Source of the DNA: Gymnorhina tibicen
Lineage: Eukaryota > Chordata > Aves > Passeriformes > Artamidae
Direction of reading: 5' to 3'
Assembly: GCA_013399875.1 (NCBI GenBank)
Contig: VXAZ01001846.1
Coordinates: forward strand, 344,672 to 408,671
DNA: 64,000 nt
Part shown: positions 34,914 through 48,877 of the stretch, piece after piece
How the letters are laid out: the number at the start of each line of letters is the position of its first letter
How positions within the stretch are numbered: position 1 is the first letter of the stretch
Translations under genes and position numbers: made by a program
Notes under the pieces: generated by a model
Database searches by the model: none
Told to the model about the DNA's origin: nothing
What the model saw: only the letters and a program-made list of their open reading frames with translations

Positions 34914-36295
34914 GTAAGGCATATTTCAGGGGCAAGAAACAGCGATGAGATGATCAAAATAGCAACATATTTCAGTTATCTCATAACCCAGCATATGTTG
35001 GCATACTTCTCTTGAAAGCTTACTTGCTGACGTGTGGCACCGAATTTGCCTGTCTTGTGTTACCCCTGTAATAACCTGCCTGTGTGGAGGCTCGGTGTAC
35101 ACCAAGTTTGCTCCTAGATCTGTTGACTTCCTGCCCATTCATAGGAAAGTCACAGAGCTGCTCTGTGTCTTAGTTTCATGGTCTTAACATCTTGGACATA
35201 GTGATGCACTTCAGAGAAAAGTGGGGTGCTCATGAGGAGTTTGTGGTGCTGTTGATGCAATTGTAACTATGATCCCTAATTACACATGCAGTAATTCTGT
35301 ATGTGTATTCAAGTCTTAAGTATTTGCACAAATAATTGAAATTTCACAGAAAAAGTTGATTCTTTCTATTTTTCCTATGCCATTTAAAACTGGAAAAGTA
35401 AAAATATCCATGTAGCTGTTTTCAGATTTAAAACTTTTTAGCAATGCGCATTAATATGATACCACAATTGCAACAAGTGTCTCTCTTAACCTCTGTTTTA
35501 GAGACACTGTTTTGGAGGGAGACTGTAGTTCTCTCCCAAGAGCTGGAAAACAGTAGCTGGAAAAACTGGTTTTGCAGTAGCATCTTTTGGGAATTTTCAG
35601 GTTATGTAGGCTTCAGTTTCACAAGTCATCTGAAACATCTGTGTAGCTGATAAGAAAATGAGAAGTCTGAAAACCATTAACCCTCAAGAGACAGAATGTT
35701 TTGAAAGGGATATATGCCCCATACTTTTTGTATGAAAATGTTCATCTTGACAGGGGATGAGAAGAGCCTTCATACAGCAGATTATTCCACAGTGATCATC
35801 TATGTGAGCTCTGTTTCTCAATTTTCTGAGGTGTTTAACCACCACTGTTCTAAAGAGCATTCTGATTTGACTACGAGATTTTATCAAGTTCTCACACTTT
35901 GTAACATACCACTTTGTCTTTTTTCCCCCCTTTTCCCTTTTTCCAATCGTGCTTAAGTTTTGCTGAAGTTCCCTCCTCTCTCTAAATTTGTTGCCATTAC
36001 TTCTTCATTCCACAAATTTATTCTGCAACTGAAAGGCCAGTGGAGACTTCTATACAATCTAGTGTGACATATCCTGTATCCTTTTCACTTTTACAGACTT
36101 CAGTGACATGATCAATAGTGGTGCTTACCTTCTGCATATCTCTTTGTGACTGTGCTATTTGTCTCTGTTTCATGACTATTGTGTTTGTATGTTTTTTAAG
36201 AAAGGATGGGGAAAAATTATTTCTAATATCTCTCTTCATTTTCTCCTTTCACATTTTTGCCCTTTATGTTTTCTTTATTCCCACAGTAATTTCTT

Positions 36296-36345
36296 CTTTT
36301 CTTTTCTTTTTTTCTTTTTTTTTTTCTTCTTTTCTTCTTAAGGGC
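36296..36345. repeat. Pyrimidine-rich low-complexity patch
   Basis: Mixed CTTTT/CTTC sequence with a run of ten or more T. Confidence 0.8.
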
Positions 36346-37355
36346 TTTTTGAAAGCCAGCTTTCAAACTCCTTTTATCTTGCAACAATTTCACCAGTCCC
36401 CTACTGTGCAAATGAGTACTTCTGGAGGCAAGAACAGGAGATACCTATTCATGTTGCAGGGAAGCAAAGTAGCGACATTATAGTACTGAAGGAGACATAA
36501 ATTTCATGTGTTAACACACTGGTAGATATCTATATGAACTTTTAGTTAGTGCAGGGTGACCTATCACCTCCTCATTTCCCTAGATTTGAACAATAGAAGA
36601 CTAATATAATGTGAAAGAGAAAAAAAGGGTGAATTTAGACATTTTCATAATGTTAAAGCTCAGTGAAGTGATATAGTCTCATTTTTCCCTTTCATTTTGG
36701 AAAAACCAACATCCTACATTAAACCACATTTCCCCTTGTGCTCACTTATAATCTTACATCCTGCTGTTCTGTTTATGCTGAGGAATCTGTAGCTCAGAAA
36801 CCAAAACTACACAGGGCTGTTCTTTGACTCTCTTTGGGTTTTGTGTTGATTTTGTTTGGCTTGTTTTCAATCTGGACATTGCAATCAATTCTGCTCTCAG
36901 TGTACTGAGAACATGCCTCATGTGTAGGTGCAAATTTGAGTTGAAAGTATGCCAGGTGAAGACAATGGGTTGCACCATTATAAAATATGGTTCCACAGCT
37001 GAAGGGTATGTGAGGACAGATATGTACATGAGAATTTAAAAAACTTTCATAATGAATGATGAAGTAAATTATAAAGGAAGAACGATGCTCAAGCAAACAA
37101 AGGTGATGGCTAAACACTGTTAATGTGCTGATGGGTCTAAGGCACACACGAGATGAGACATTTCCAAGGCTCAGCAATTTACTCGGGTTCCAGAATTTTT
37201 TCAATATCCCAAATCTCCGTGCAGTAATCACTCTTAAATACTCTGCACATCACCAAAATTTCTTGGAAGAGTAAAGGCCAGAAGAAGCAATTATTTCTCA
37301 AAAGCATGAATATGATGAGGTCAGTCAGTCTTTCTGTCTCTGGAGCTCCATCTGA

Positions 37356-37413
37356 TTTTACTTTACTTTACTTTACTTTACTTTACTTTACTTTACTTTA
37401 CTTTACTTTACTT
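37356..37413 (+). repeat. (CTTTA)n microsatellite
   Basis: Ten perfect CTTTA units at 37361-37410 with partial units at each side. Confidence 0.97.
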
Positions 37414-40400
37414 GTCATGGTAACCCTTCAGCTTTTCCCCAAAGATGTGAACACCGTGCCTAAAGGCCTCGCAGCCCTCATGCCCTACACAACTACACCC
37501 TCAAATGTACTCTTTCCAGTAAGCATGCTCTTTGCAGCATTCCATCTTTGCATGTTTTCCACGTTCTCACTTCAGTCTCCTCAGTGCTCTTAAATATTAC
37601 CGTATATTCTAAAGTCAGACATGTTAAGTGATTCTTCTTTTGAACTGAATCTGTGATTCAGTCCACGTGTAGAAAATTTTCTTCATGAGCTGCTGATGGA
37701 TACTACAAATATCTGCTCTTCCTTCCTTAAGCAAGTTTCTTCGTAGTGTATTTTCCTCATGTAAAGTTTACAGTCCCTCAGTGGCTGTTATGAAGTCCCA
37801 GCATTAAGAATGAAATTTGCTAATTTTAGGGGAATGCCATTTCTCCAATTTTCTTCCAACTTGGCATGACTACTTTAGTCATCGCGTTCTTAAAATGATC
37901 TCCTCTTTCTATAGTCCTGTCAGGATTTAGCTGGCTCCCCATTTGCTATGGAACTTAGCAGTACAGTATTTTCATGCTTCAACCAGAATTAAAGTCAAAC
38001 ATAGGCAGAATGGGTGTCCTGCTTTGCCACAGGCAATCTTGTCCATATTTTTATGATTTCTTTTAAATTATTGTCTTTCATTTCCAAATCCTCTTTCATT
38101 AGGACGCATTAGCCTTTTCCTTGTGGTTTCTTTTGCCACTGAAAGAACATCTATTTTTATCTGTGAATCTGAGAGGAACTTGTGAAGCCCCATCAGAGCT
38201 CAGCTTTTGGCCAGCTCTCATGGTTTTTGCTTTGAGGGCATTAATACACATCTATCTGCTTGAGTGCTTAAATCCCAGCCAAAATGAACTATGTTTTTAG
38301 GGTTTATGGTACTATGTTAAAGTAATACTGACCCCAGATTGGTTTTGATTTTTGGTTCAGGTTTATTTTTTGTTGTTTGTTTTGTTTGATTCAGTGGGAA
38401 GTAGCTATCGAGGATTTCTAAGTTCTGTAGCGCAGAAAACATCTGTTTCTGCAGTTGGCAGACTCTTACAGAGTTCCTGTTTCTGTATGAAAAGCTCCAG
38501 GCTTTTCTGATTTGGATGTCAGCCATCTCTTCTTGAGCACTCAGAGAGCTGACTTCTAAGGATACATCTGTATTAGTAAGATTATGAAGGGCATTTTGTG
38601 GTCCTGAGGACTAGCAGTATGAAATTTCTGGCATCCAAATGGCTTAGCTTTTCCTGTGCTCTGCTCAAAAAATGATGGTGGTGGCATAGAGCTGGTCAGG
38701 ACTAGTTCCTGGTCTGTGCAGCTTCTTCTCTCCTGCTGCAGCACTGCTTAGTTTCATATGGGAAAACCATTAGAGTGCCCTCATGCTTAAATAGGATGGG
38801 CCCTGTCAGACCAGTGGTCAAGTACGTGCCAAGGTGCTCTTTAGTTTTCTGTCTTGCTCTGTTCGAAGCACTTAGTGAACCTAAAGGGCTTGCATTTTTG
38901 AGATGATCAAGAGGAGGTTGGACCAAAAAATACAGTGTAAGATGCACATCTGTAGAGAGAGCAACATATGAGTGTGAGGCTCAAATGGACACTTGAGAAA
39001 GCAGGGGGTTTGTGTTCTCAGGAGTGGTGAATGCTACACAGAAATTGATATGGATTTCACAAGATAACAGTTCTTTTTTCCACAGTGATTGTCTTCATTA
39101 CTCAGTTGTGCATGTTTAAATCTCAAAAATCCTCAAAGAAAGGGATGTGTCTATCTTGGAGAACTTACTACATTTTTCTATTTGTATATGAAATACCTTC
39201 ACAGTAATATTTATATCCTGGTTGTCTTGCAAGATATTCTTCATTTTTTACATGGAGAATTTCCTATTCTTTGGTTTTTTTCCTTCTGTCAAATTAAACT
39301 GTAATGTATGGCTTAGACAAAGATAAATGTTTTCAAAATAAGACCTTCTTGCTTATGCAAAGATTGTTCAAAATGTAGTCAGTAATAATTACTCAATTTT
39401 CCTCACGGCTCTCTTGCTGTCAGATCACATGGCATCTTCATTATTCTGTGTGCAAAGCAAGCAGTGCACAAGGTCCTTTGTAGTATAGGGAATTCACTGG
39501 GGGGAATGCAAATGAACCCTGAAAACATGCCATATCAAATCTACGCCTGGTGAGAATTACCGAAAATTCATTACAGCTAAAGGAGAAAGAAGGGTTATGC
39601 TGTGGTCAGGATCTGGTTGCATTCTTTTTATGACTACGTTTTCAAGTATATGCTGTATCTTATGTTTTTATTCACAAAAAGTGATTAACAAATAGATAGT
39701 TATCTAATCAGGGTATTATATTATATCCAGGGCTGTGCTGGAATTTCCTGCCTAACAATGCAATGTAGTAAAAATCTCTTAGCTATGTGTTTTAAGGAAA
39801 AATAATGGAAATTATGAATAGTGTGTTACAGTTTGAGCTCTAGGTCTAGATATTCCACAAAGTAATTTATTAAAGGATTGAGAGATTGTTCTTCTGCACT
39901 TCATCCTGACACAATAATCTACTAAGTTTTGTGTAAGTAACTCATTTTACCTATCACTGCCTTTTAATTGGATTTGATAATTTCTCTTCATTCCCTGTAA
40001 GGTTTCTAGAATTCAATTTTGCAGATCCTCTCATCTGCTTTCTCTCTTCTTAGCCTTCATAACAGTTTAATTCAATTGTTATCTACTGCTTTGTAAACCT
40101 GTACTTGTAAAATTGTGCTTATGCTTTTGAATACATCTGCGAAGGACAAGGAGAGAACAGAAGAGATCTGGGTATCACTTACTAGGTCTAGAATTTAGAT
40201 GCTAGAGTAAGGTTTAAAGTAAACAATCCTAAAAGCCCAGTATTGCCTTCTCAGGGATCTGCAGTTCATATAAACTAATGCAGCTCCTTATATATACAAG
40301 TAATTCTTCTAAATCACTCCTCACAAATTACATTGGGTAGGGAAAGCAACCTCTCCCCTGAAGTTCAATGTAAGATTGATATAAATAGTAATCATCCCAT

Positions 40401-42520
40401 AAAAACAATTTTTCAATATTTAGGGAGAATAAAATATTACTTAGGATACAAGACTAAACAAAACACTAAATTATTATTTGTTTCTGGCAAACAGCTCAAG
40501 ACTCTGATTTGAACTCTTCTTGCAGTCCAGTACTTAGAGAGTTAAGTCCATATATGAGCAATGTGAGGAGTGTAGGAGGGTGTAGGAGATGAAACTTCAA
40601 GCAAGTCTGTGTATGGTTTGCAGCTTTGGAGGTGTGATAGATTCCATTTGGCACTACTGCTATAGCAAGGGCACTTGTGAGAAGCACATCAAAGCAGGGG
40701 CAGATCTCTCCAGGCTCTCCATTGCTGCTGCTACCATAGCAGGGATGGTGTGCAGATCTGAGAAGGTGGCTACTAGAAGGATAAAAGAGAAAATTAATTT
40801 CCCTGGGCTTCAACATGGCGTTGAGACACCATGAGTCTTGGTATTACAACTGAGCATAGAATTTTTTCAGAAAATGAGGTGACATGAGGGAGAAACAATG
40901 TCTAACTGAAGGATACGTAGCGTAACCAAGAAACAAATTCAGAAAACCCAACAATGTTCAAGAGTTGCAAAACACCTAGCAGATTCTTCCCCTACATTTT
41001 TTCTTCTTCTCTGATTCAGTTTTGTGGTAGAGACCATTTATTCTTGTATCTTCTTGGTGGTTTCTTTTGAGTGTGCCCATCTTTCACATCAGCAGTAAAT
41101 TCTGAGATCTTTCTGTGTCTTTGTACAGTTTTAGTGTAATTTTCACCTCTTGTCTAGAATTCTGCATGGACATTTCTACCATTTGCCTCTTCAAACATTC
41201 AAAGTAGATGATTTCTTCTGTACCTTAAGCCAACTTGCTGATTGGCCTATCTTCGTAACATTCCCGAACCGCCTGAGTATTCTTGGTTTGACTTGGTTCT
41301 ACTGTCTCAGTTATTTGCATAAATTCCTGTCTTGTGTTTTCTAGTGCAAGTATGTATTTTTAGAAACTACGAGATAGTAGCAATTCTTTTCCACTTTCCA
41401 TTTAATCTTCTTTCCAGATGCCATTGAACCTTTTTCTGTTGTTACTATCTCCTCATCACTTTATCTCTCCTATCTGACTGCTTTAAAACTCAGGGAAGTA
41501 TTGAGCCAGATCAACCTCTTCCTTTCATCACTTCTCTTTTTACTTATTTTCTTTCAGCTTTCTTTTCTTCCTTTTTTTATCCAATTTTCTCTTAATAGGA
41601 ATGTCAATTCCCAATTAGTCCAAAGGAAGAATAAACTTGTCACTTCCCTGGCATGCCTGACTGGGCTCTGTCCTGGCTCTTGTGGCTGTTGGACAAGTTA
41701 TAAACTCTTCTGAAACCATTTGGATGTTTCCTACTGGAATTAATATCAGTGCCATATGGTTTGAGAGGCCGTGTACAATAGAAATAACTCCTTTAGTAAG
41801 AAGCATATAGGAGAGACCCCATTCCTGTCCTAACAGCCTGATGGCTGTCATTTTACCAGTTAACCAAGAGCATATACAATGGCCAAAGGATGTGCTAACT
41901 GCAGTAAGCAGGTTCATAGATACAACTGAGGACTACAATAACCCTTCCCTCTCAAATGCGAGTTTCTTTGTGTAGACCTGGTGGTATTGAGACCCAGTCA
42001 CAGTTTTATTTTCTTCTGAATATTTTGGCCTACCCTTTTTGGACATCTCTTTCTACTTTTATTAAGAATCATCCCTAAAAATTCCCATGCAAACTAAGAT
42101 CCAAAGCTCCTTTTCTTCCTGCTCTTTTAGAGGGGTTACACTGCATATTAAAGTGTCAGAAAGAGGCTTGAATGGATTTAGAAATTCAAGAACTGGGTTT
42201 CTGTCACCGTGAGCAGCTGTCTGCATGCCAGCCAGTCCCTGTGCCCGCCTTGTCGTCTATAGCCATCAAACTGAGTAACTGATGCCAACGTGGAGAGAGA
42301 GGAAGGAAGCTGCAAAAGTGCCATGTTTGTACAAGGGAAAAGATGCAAAACCTCTTTGCCCAAGGTTGCTGACAAAGTTTATTAGCTGCCAAATTTGGCT
42401 TAGAGCCTCAGATGTGTACTGGCTGGTGCTGGACCATGGTTCATTGCATGCCTCTCTTTGATGGCCTCAACTTGCCATGTGATTCTTTTATCTCCCTGTT
42501 CCCTCCCTCCTCTCTGGCAG

Positions 42521-42682
42521 ATTGTCCTGTGTTTCTGTCCCATCAGTGCCATGCTGTGAGAGTGGGCTGGGAACTTCCATGCCATAGTTAACTGCCCTGC
42601 TATTGACTGGCTTCATGAGTGGGCATGGGAGGCCCTTCCCTCCAGCAGCAGGAGGTTCATTGAGGAAGCTGAGGGGGTCAAG
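42521..42682 (+). pseudogene. Dynein exon remnant: AAA4 ([14 protein letters not shown])
   Basis: A 162-base exon of exactly 54 codons. It reads IVLCFCPISAML, a TGA stop (42557-42559), then [41 protein letters not shown]. The family has [52 protein letters not shown]. The stop replaces the first Arg of L-R-V-R, consistent with CGA to TGA. Acceptor CTCTCTGGCAG, donor AAG|GTACAG. Confidence 0.97.
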
Positions 42683-43689
42683 GTACAGTTTCAAGCTCAT
42701 CAGTTTCCTAAGAAAGCAATGGAGATCACTGAAAGATTGATAACTGAATAAGCTGGGAAAAAAACAAGGCTCTTTTTACTCCTTCCTGTATGCTTATAGC
42801 CTTTGGTGTTGTTCAAGTTCACCCTTGCTAAAAGTTGAATTTTAATGGTATGTCACTGCCTGATTTCTTCAGGAGAGTTTAGGGAGTTGTCTAGCACAGG
42901 CAGAGAAGTGAGGGAAAGAGAAGCATGTAATTCATAACTCTGTCTTTGCAGAATCCTTCCATTCTAGACTTTTTAGGATCTTAAAGATACAGAGTTTCTC
43001 TAGCCCTTTCCAATTCAGTTAAATATGTTCACTACAGCTGTAGCAAGTGAGGCTGAAATGTTGCTGTGCACAGTCCAGGTGAACCAAAGAGTTCTCCATC
43101 TATTCAGCAAATAGAAAGGTAGAAATTTCCCCTGTAAAGTCAATCCATGGCACCACATGGCAAATGCATTTAGCATTTTAGTATCCGGGCAATTATTCTC
43201 TTTTTGTTGCTGATTGATGCAGACTGTGACATGTTTGTTTCCAGAAAAAAAAAACCCAAACAAACCACATGCATTAGTGAGTTCCTGTTCAGGGAAAAGG
43301 AATATTCTCATATTCTTCTAAGAGTTTTATCAAGCTGCCTCTGATGTCCTTCCTAGCATGGGACAACACGCAGCAACTGCCATGCTGGCAATGAGACGGC
43401 TGGAGTTATTCACACAGATCCGGGAAACGCTTACTTTCCTTCAGCGGTTGCCATTGCAGAAGTTTCGTTCTGGAGTGCTGCTATATTTGGGGCCATTTAT
43501 TTGGATAGGGGGGTTTTAATTGTGTAAGACTGAGGATTTCAGGAATTCCCAAGAAAGAGTCGGTCTGGTTTTAGTCGAGTGTAGCACCAGGCAACTCTCT
43601 GCATTTGCAATGTTTACCCTCCATTCAGACCCGTACAAAATACAGCAATAGTAGTGAAATGAAGGTGGAGGAGAGGAGAAGGAATGTCT
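42683..43689. other. Intron, nothing recognised
   Basis: Start of a 7.4 kb intron. No repeat family recognised in this part. Confidence 0.5.
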
Positions 43690-43840
43690 GGTGATGCTTC
43701 CAGGGAACCCGCGGGAGCTCCCTGTCCCCGGGGCCGTGAGGGGAGCGGGGCTGCGGGACCCAGCCCAGGCTCCCTCGCTGCAGCTCCTACGGCACTCCGG
43801 CGGCACACGGATGCCTCCTGTAGGACTGCGGGGGAGGGAG
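43690..43840. other. Short CpG-rich island inside an intron
   Basis: About eleven CpG dinucleotides in 150 bases (CCGCGG, CCCCGGGGCCG, CTCCGGCGGC and others) within otherwise AT-rich, CpG-poor sequence. Overlapping open frames exist on both strands but I recognise no product. It could be an orphan CpG island or a young insertion. Confidence 0.5.
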
Positions 43841-46800
43841 AGATGTTTGCAAATAAACCTGGCATTTGTATGTTCCATCAGCTGCTCCTGCTTTATTTTA
43901 ACAGCGACTTATAGTGTCATCAGGATAGTTATTTGTTGTCTGGTGAGCTGGAGGGGATAGCCAATTGCATTAATTTTTAATGTGATACCAACTTCTTATT
44001 TGAAAGAAACAGAGAGGATTTCATGGAGAAAAGAAAATAGAATTTACTTAAATATATTCTTTTCTCATATCCTTAACTAATTACATTCTTCTGCTGTGAA
44101 AATACATCTGGTCACCATAATTTAGTCATTTACTATTACTGTATATAAATATATAATAATTATACATCTAATTACAGTATATTGATAAACTGTTTGGGGG
44201 GGGATTATTTAAAAAAGAAAGTGCATTATGTTCCTCTATAATTCTTTTCTTTTTAGATATTTAAGAAAGATTTCAGTGATCTTAGCAACTGTTAATGAGT
44301 TTCTTTTTTCACATTGGTGTTAACTGCTCCTGGTAAGTATCTTTCCTGTTTTATTCCCAGCAAGTGAAATAAATGTCAGCTAACAAAATAACATGACACT
44401 TTATTGACAGGGAATTAAGGGGTTTGTGTCATCAGTGTACGTAAAGCAGTAGTGGGTGCATGAGTCATGTGCAGCCAATGGGAAGACCAACAAACAAAGA
44501 GCAGAATGCAAAAAAATAATAGGATGAGGCACGGGAAAGATTTTAAAGTGATGAGGAAAGGGCACTGAGAACAGAGGCATTGAAATAATAGAGAAACTAT
44601 GTCAGTGTTATGGGTGGGGAGAGAAGGGGAGACAGGAAGCAAATGCAAAACTGAATCAGAATGGTAGGAGAGGTGTAAAGCAAAGGGTCTGAGGAGGAGT
44701 AAAAGGAAAGTCAAGGCAGAATGACCAACTTAGTAAAGGGAGGGGCAACAGGACAGTTGCAGAGATGTATTAGGATATCAAAAGAATGAGAGGGGCAGGG
44801 TGAAAAAGGACCACCCTGAAGAAGAGGGAACCCTAGAGTCTGCCATCCCCTCCCCATCAAAGATTTATGGGAGGTGGTCCCTTCTCCTTCTCTCTAATGC
44901 TGTTGTGTTAATGTGTCATTTTGCTTGCTCCATTTTAGATACTTCAGAAAGTCCTTTGTTTGTTCTTAGCACAGAAATCTTGTTAGCTCATGCTCCCTTA
45001 TTTCTGGGTTTCTGAAACGTACTGCAATCGTGCTGTCCCTTACCATTGATCAGCAGTGTGAGGTCTACTACTGAGTGATTATTTTGGCATAATTGACACT
45101 TAGTCTTTTTCACACTTTCAAAAATTTGAGCAATAGTAGTTGATGAAGGATTTTTTGTTTAATGCTGTATAACAATATTACAGATTACTTTTAATTAGGG
45201 TAGCTTGAAGTTAAGCTAATGATACTTTTTTCTCTTAAGAGTTCAATACAAATATGGCATCATATTTATATTGCTTTAACAAAAAATGGAAAATTTCTGG
45301 GTTTAAACAGTGAAGGAAAACCATAAAAAACTAACAGTGATTGTGGGAACTGAGAAGGAAGTTTTTGGGGGAGTTGTTTGGGGCTTTTTTCTCTATCTCT
45401 TTGTTTTCAAAACAATTACCCTTCTGGAAGATACAGTCTATGCAGGGAAAGAAGTGGGTCAGGTTGAGCTCAGCAGGGAGAGGGTGAGCTGCACGGTCAG
45501 TATGTTCTGTGAAGGGTGCTGCTGTGAACATCCCTTTTGCCCTGTGTGAAAGTATCTGAACAGAAAGAACAAGTGATCCTCCCTAATTGTGGTGCCTGTT
45601 GGAAGTAGGCATTGCGAGACCCTTTTCACCTGGAAAGACATTGGCCGGTGTGTGGGTTAAGGACAAGAAACAGTGAGTTCAGAGGTATTTGAAGGGAAAT
45701 GGAAAGTATCAGAAATGTAATCAATTCTGATGTCTTTGATTTCTCGGGAGAGAGGAGAGGAAAAGAGCCCTCTTCTGTTTCAGTACTGAAATTGCTAAAC
45801 CTCATTTTAAAAGAGCACAAGAAAAGAACAGGGCGTAGCAGCTCTGAAATCCATGTACTGAGCTTCATGAACTTACAAAGGTGCTTTTATACCTCCTTCA
45901 ATATAAAACATGATCTAAAGTATTTCAAAATAATCTGTGTCCAAATTTAGCATGACAGGCACCCCCCCTTTCTTACTTTCGTCTGGTGTCACATATCACT
46001 CAATGCAGAATAAAAGGATCAAGATTGTTTAATTCACCTCTTTGAAAATAACAACCATGTACATTTCTATCATCTTTGAGTATTTTATTGTTTTATACTG
46101 TCTTTTATGCTGCTTCTCTGCTGCTTAGCACCAAACAGCACACATTGTTAAGCATACCAAGGATAAATTCATTATGCTCTTAGTTCATCATACTCCAACA
46201 TATTTTACAAAGTGCAGCATGGCAAAGAAGCCATATTTCGCTTTCTCTCCTTGCCTCTTAAACTCCCCCCGTCCACCCAATCATACTTCCCAGTTACCTT
46301 TTCCTTCAAGCAAACACTGACTTGGCTTTTTTTCTCAATTTTGATAATTGCCTGCAACATGTGCTGATTTTCAGTGACATTGGTCTTTTTTGTTCTTTGT
46401 TTGGCATGTTTCAGCTAGGTCAACCTAACTGCAAAGAGTTAAGATTTATATATTTGATAGTAATTACTATTTTACATCCTGAGAAAAGATAGAGGGAGGA
46501 TGTAGGCAAAATTCCTGTATAAACTACTTGTAACTTGCCTTGGGGTTTTTTTGCATGTTTAAGTCCATCAGCCAAGGCCTAGAGTAGAGAGATTGTATAA
46601 GAATGAACCTACTTCACCCTCACATTTTCTTTCAAAATGTATATAGGTTTAATGCTCAGTTGTCTTTAGCACTAATGAAAGGTTTTGATTTGTACCAGCC
46701 TAATCTTCATTTTTGGCTTCAAGCTACTTTATGTTTTCTAGTGAACTGCTGTTAAATCAGATTTTCTTACTGTATCAACTCTTTTTTGTTTGCTTTTTTT

Positions 46801-46899
46801 TCCCCCATAAAGAAGGCTAAATTAGCAATAATAATTTCCTTTGCCTAAAATCCTGAATGGGCATATATTGAAAAGTACAATGTAGTATTAAAAAAAAAA
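43841..46899. other. Intron, nothing recognised
   Basis: AT-rich, with a TATAAATATATAAT patch at 44144-44158 and a GGGGGGG run at 44196-44203. No exon is expected. Confidence 0.5.
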
Positions 46900-48000
46900 A
46901 AACCTGGAGATAAATGAATGGCAGAATAAATAATTTATGCTAATGAAATTACTGCAATTAGTAGTTCCACAATGACCCTTTTAAAAGCCACAGCTGTTAA
47001 TGTCAGGAAGTGCTGTCACCGCTGACCTTATCATAAGAGAAAGTGACAAATTGAAAATGCAGGGAAGACCAATCCTCAAAGAGGTCTGTTCGGGAACGAT
47101 TAGTGTTTCCTGAAAACCAGTGTGAATTACAACCAGCTGCTCTCTGGCTCGGCGTGTCTCCCATGCTGTGCCATTTTGTTAAGCTCCATAACAATAGTTA
47201 TTTCGCCCCATTGAGACAAGTTGTCTCGGGCCACTTCCAGCTCTACCGGAACCCACTCCGTCCCTCACTGATTTACAAATGAAACTGTTGTTAGAGGGCT
47301 TTTCAGGGCTGCTGAGTAGAGACCTCTCATAAGGATCATGTGTAAGGAGGTTGTCTTTCACTGGGAAGAGCTGTACTGCAGGGTGCGTATGTGTCACAAA
47401 CAATGAAAAAAGGAGAAAAGGGCTGAAACACATTTCAGTTGAAAGCTAAATGCTGCTCAAATCTGCATAAAATGTCTATTCCTGCTGACTAGCCTTGCTT
47501 TTACAAACAATTTTTTAAAAGATGAATTTATGCTGCTTTGCTTCCACTAATGATGTTCCGGTTTTTCCTATTTGTAAAGCAATTTGCCTCTGCTTTCCTT
47601 AAATGCAAATCATTCTTTATTTAGTTCTTGCTTTAATTTCTGTTTTTCTGATCATAGGTGAAATAAGTATTCTTCTAAACTAGCTCTGAAAAGGCACAAG
47701 AAAATAATGACTTTTCTTACTGAGAAAAATGGCAAGTCTTTCTGCATCAACCTGATTGTAATATTAATGATGTAGGCTTAAAACATTTGACTGCATCAAC
47801 AGCCACTCATGAGCAATTTTCCCAAAGTTCCCTTAGCATTATTGACAATGCTTTGGTAAATTATGTGTGACTTTCCTAAGAGTTGGTGTAGCTCATTTAA
47901 TTCATATTAATTGATTTTTAGGCTTCCCTTGATTAATTGAACTGGGTTCGTCTTGTACAGAATGCAATAAATAATCATTAAAATGAGGGAGATGTGACTC
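46900..48000. promoter_or_regulatory. Candidate conserved non-coding / enhancer-like block
   Basis: Non-repetitive, mixed-composition sequence with several homeodomain-type cores (TAATTCATATTAATTGA at 47899-47915, GATTAATTGAAC at 47931, AATAAATAATCATTAAAA at 47966). No coding frame. The impression of conservation is mine from texture alone, with no alignment behind it. Confidence 0.2.
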
Positions 48001-48877
48001 CACAAATGATAAAGTTTAAGTGTTCTAGAAGTCATAGAGGACAAAATGAAAGTTAGTTACAGTGATGGAGTTAAACGGGTTTTCTTAGCATTTCCCTTTT
48101 AATTTTGCATACGGTACTCTTCCTTAGACATGTATATTAATTTATGCTCGTAATATATGTGGATAGGGTCCTTTGAAACAAAAATTAATTCTGGGGATTT
48201 CTTATTTCTTGTTTATCCTCAGAAAATATACTTTAATTCAAAGGACTGGAGTGAACTAGTGAAAGCTAGTTCAGTTTTCAACAAATTTAGAAAAAGGAAC
48301 TTTGATCCTGAACCCCTCTTCTTGTTGTCAGAGGTGAATAAAGACAGGCATTTTACCTCTGCATTTTGCTCAGAAACACATGACTCAACGATTCTCTGGA
48401 GCTGTTTTAAATGTGCCTGGCCTGTTTTGATTTTTACATAGTATGCAAAGAGAAATTTCTGGTCTCCGGCTGCATTTTGGTCCCTGTGATGAGAGAGAAA
48501 CCCCACGTGGTGCTGTGTGGGACCTAACCCAGGGTCACAATGATGCTTGGGGGTCCCTTCTGCAGTGTGCTGAGATTTCCTTGCAGCTGGAGTTATAGTT
48601 GGTGGTTTGGTGCCTGGGTGGCACATAGGGAAGAGTGTCCGCTGTCACAGCTCAGAGTGAATCTGAACTCCATGAAGTCATAGCTACTTTTCTGGTCAAA
48701 TACCCCTTGAAGCTGATAGAAGGTCACTTCAGCACAGAAATGTTGCTGATTTTCTGACATTTTATGGTATCTAGAGGCTCAGCTTTTGGAAGGACTCCAC
48801 AGTGGTTTAAAGCATTGTCCTATGTTACATTGTAAGATGTAACCAGAAGTCTGTATTCTATTACCGTCTTCACAAGC
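48001..48877. other. Intron, nothing recognised
   Basis: Unassigned intronic sequence up to the LTR insertion. Confidence 0.5.

Larger units (their letters stand above)
34914..42520. other. Large intron, 7.6 kb
   Basis: The flanking remnants are adjacent in the protein, so no exon is missing. It contains a pyrimidine-rich patch (36296-36345) and a (TTTAC)n microsatellite (37356-37413). A few long open frames (36118-36483, 40496-40816) show no domain. Confidence 0.55.

Noticed and set aside
36118..36483. 121-codon hydrophobic open frame
   Set aside because: It covers a pyrimidine-rich low-complexity patch, which by itself gives Phe/Ser/Leu readings.
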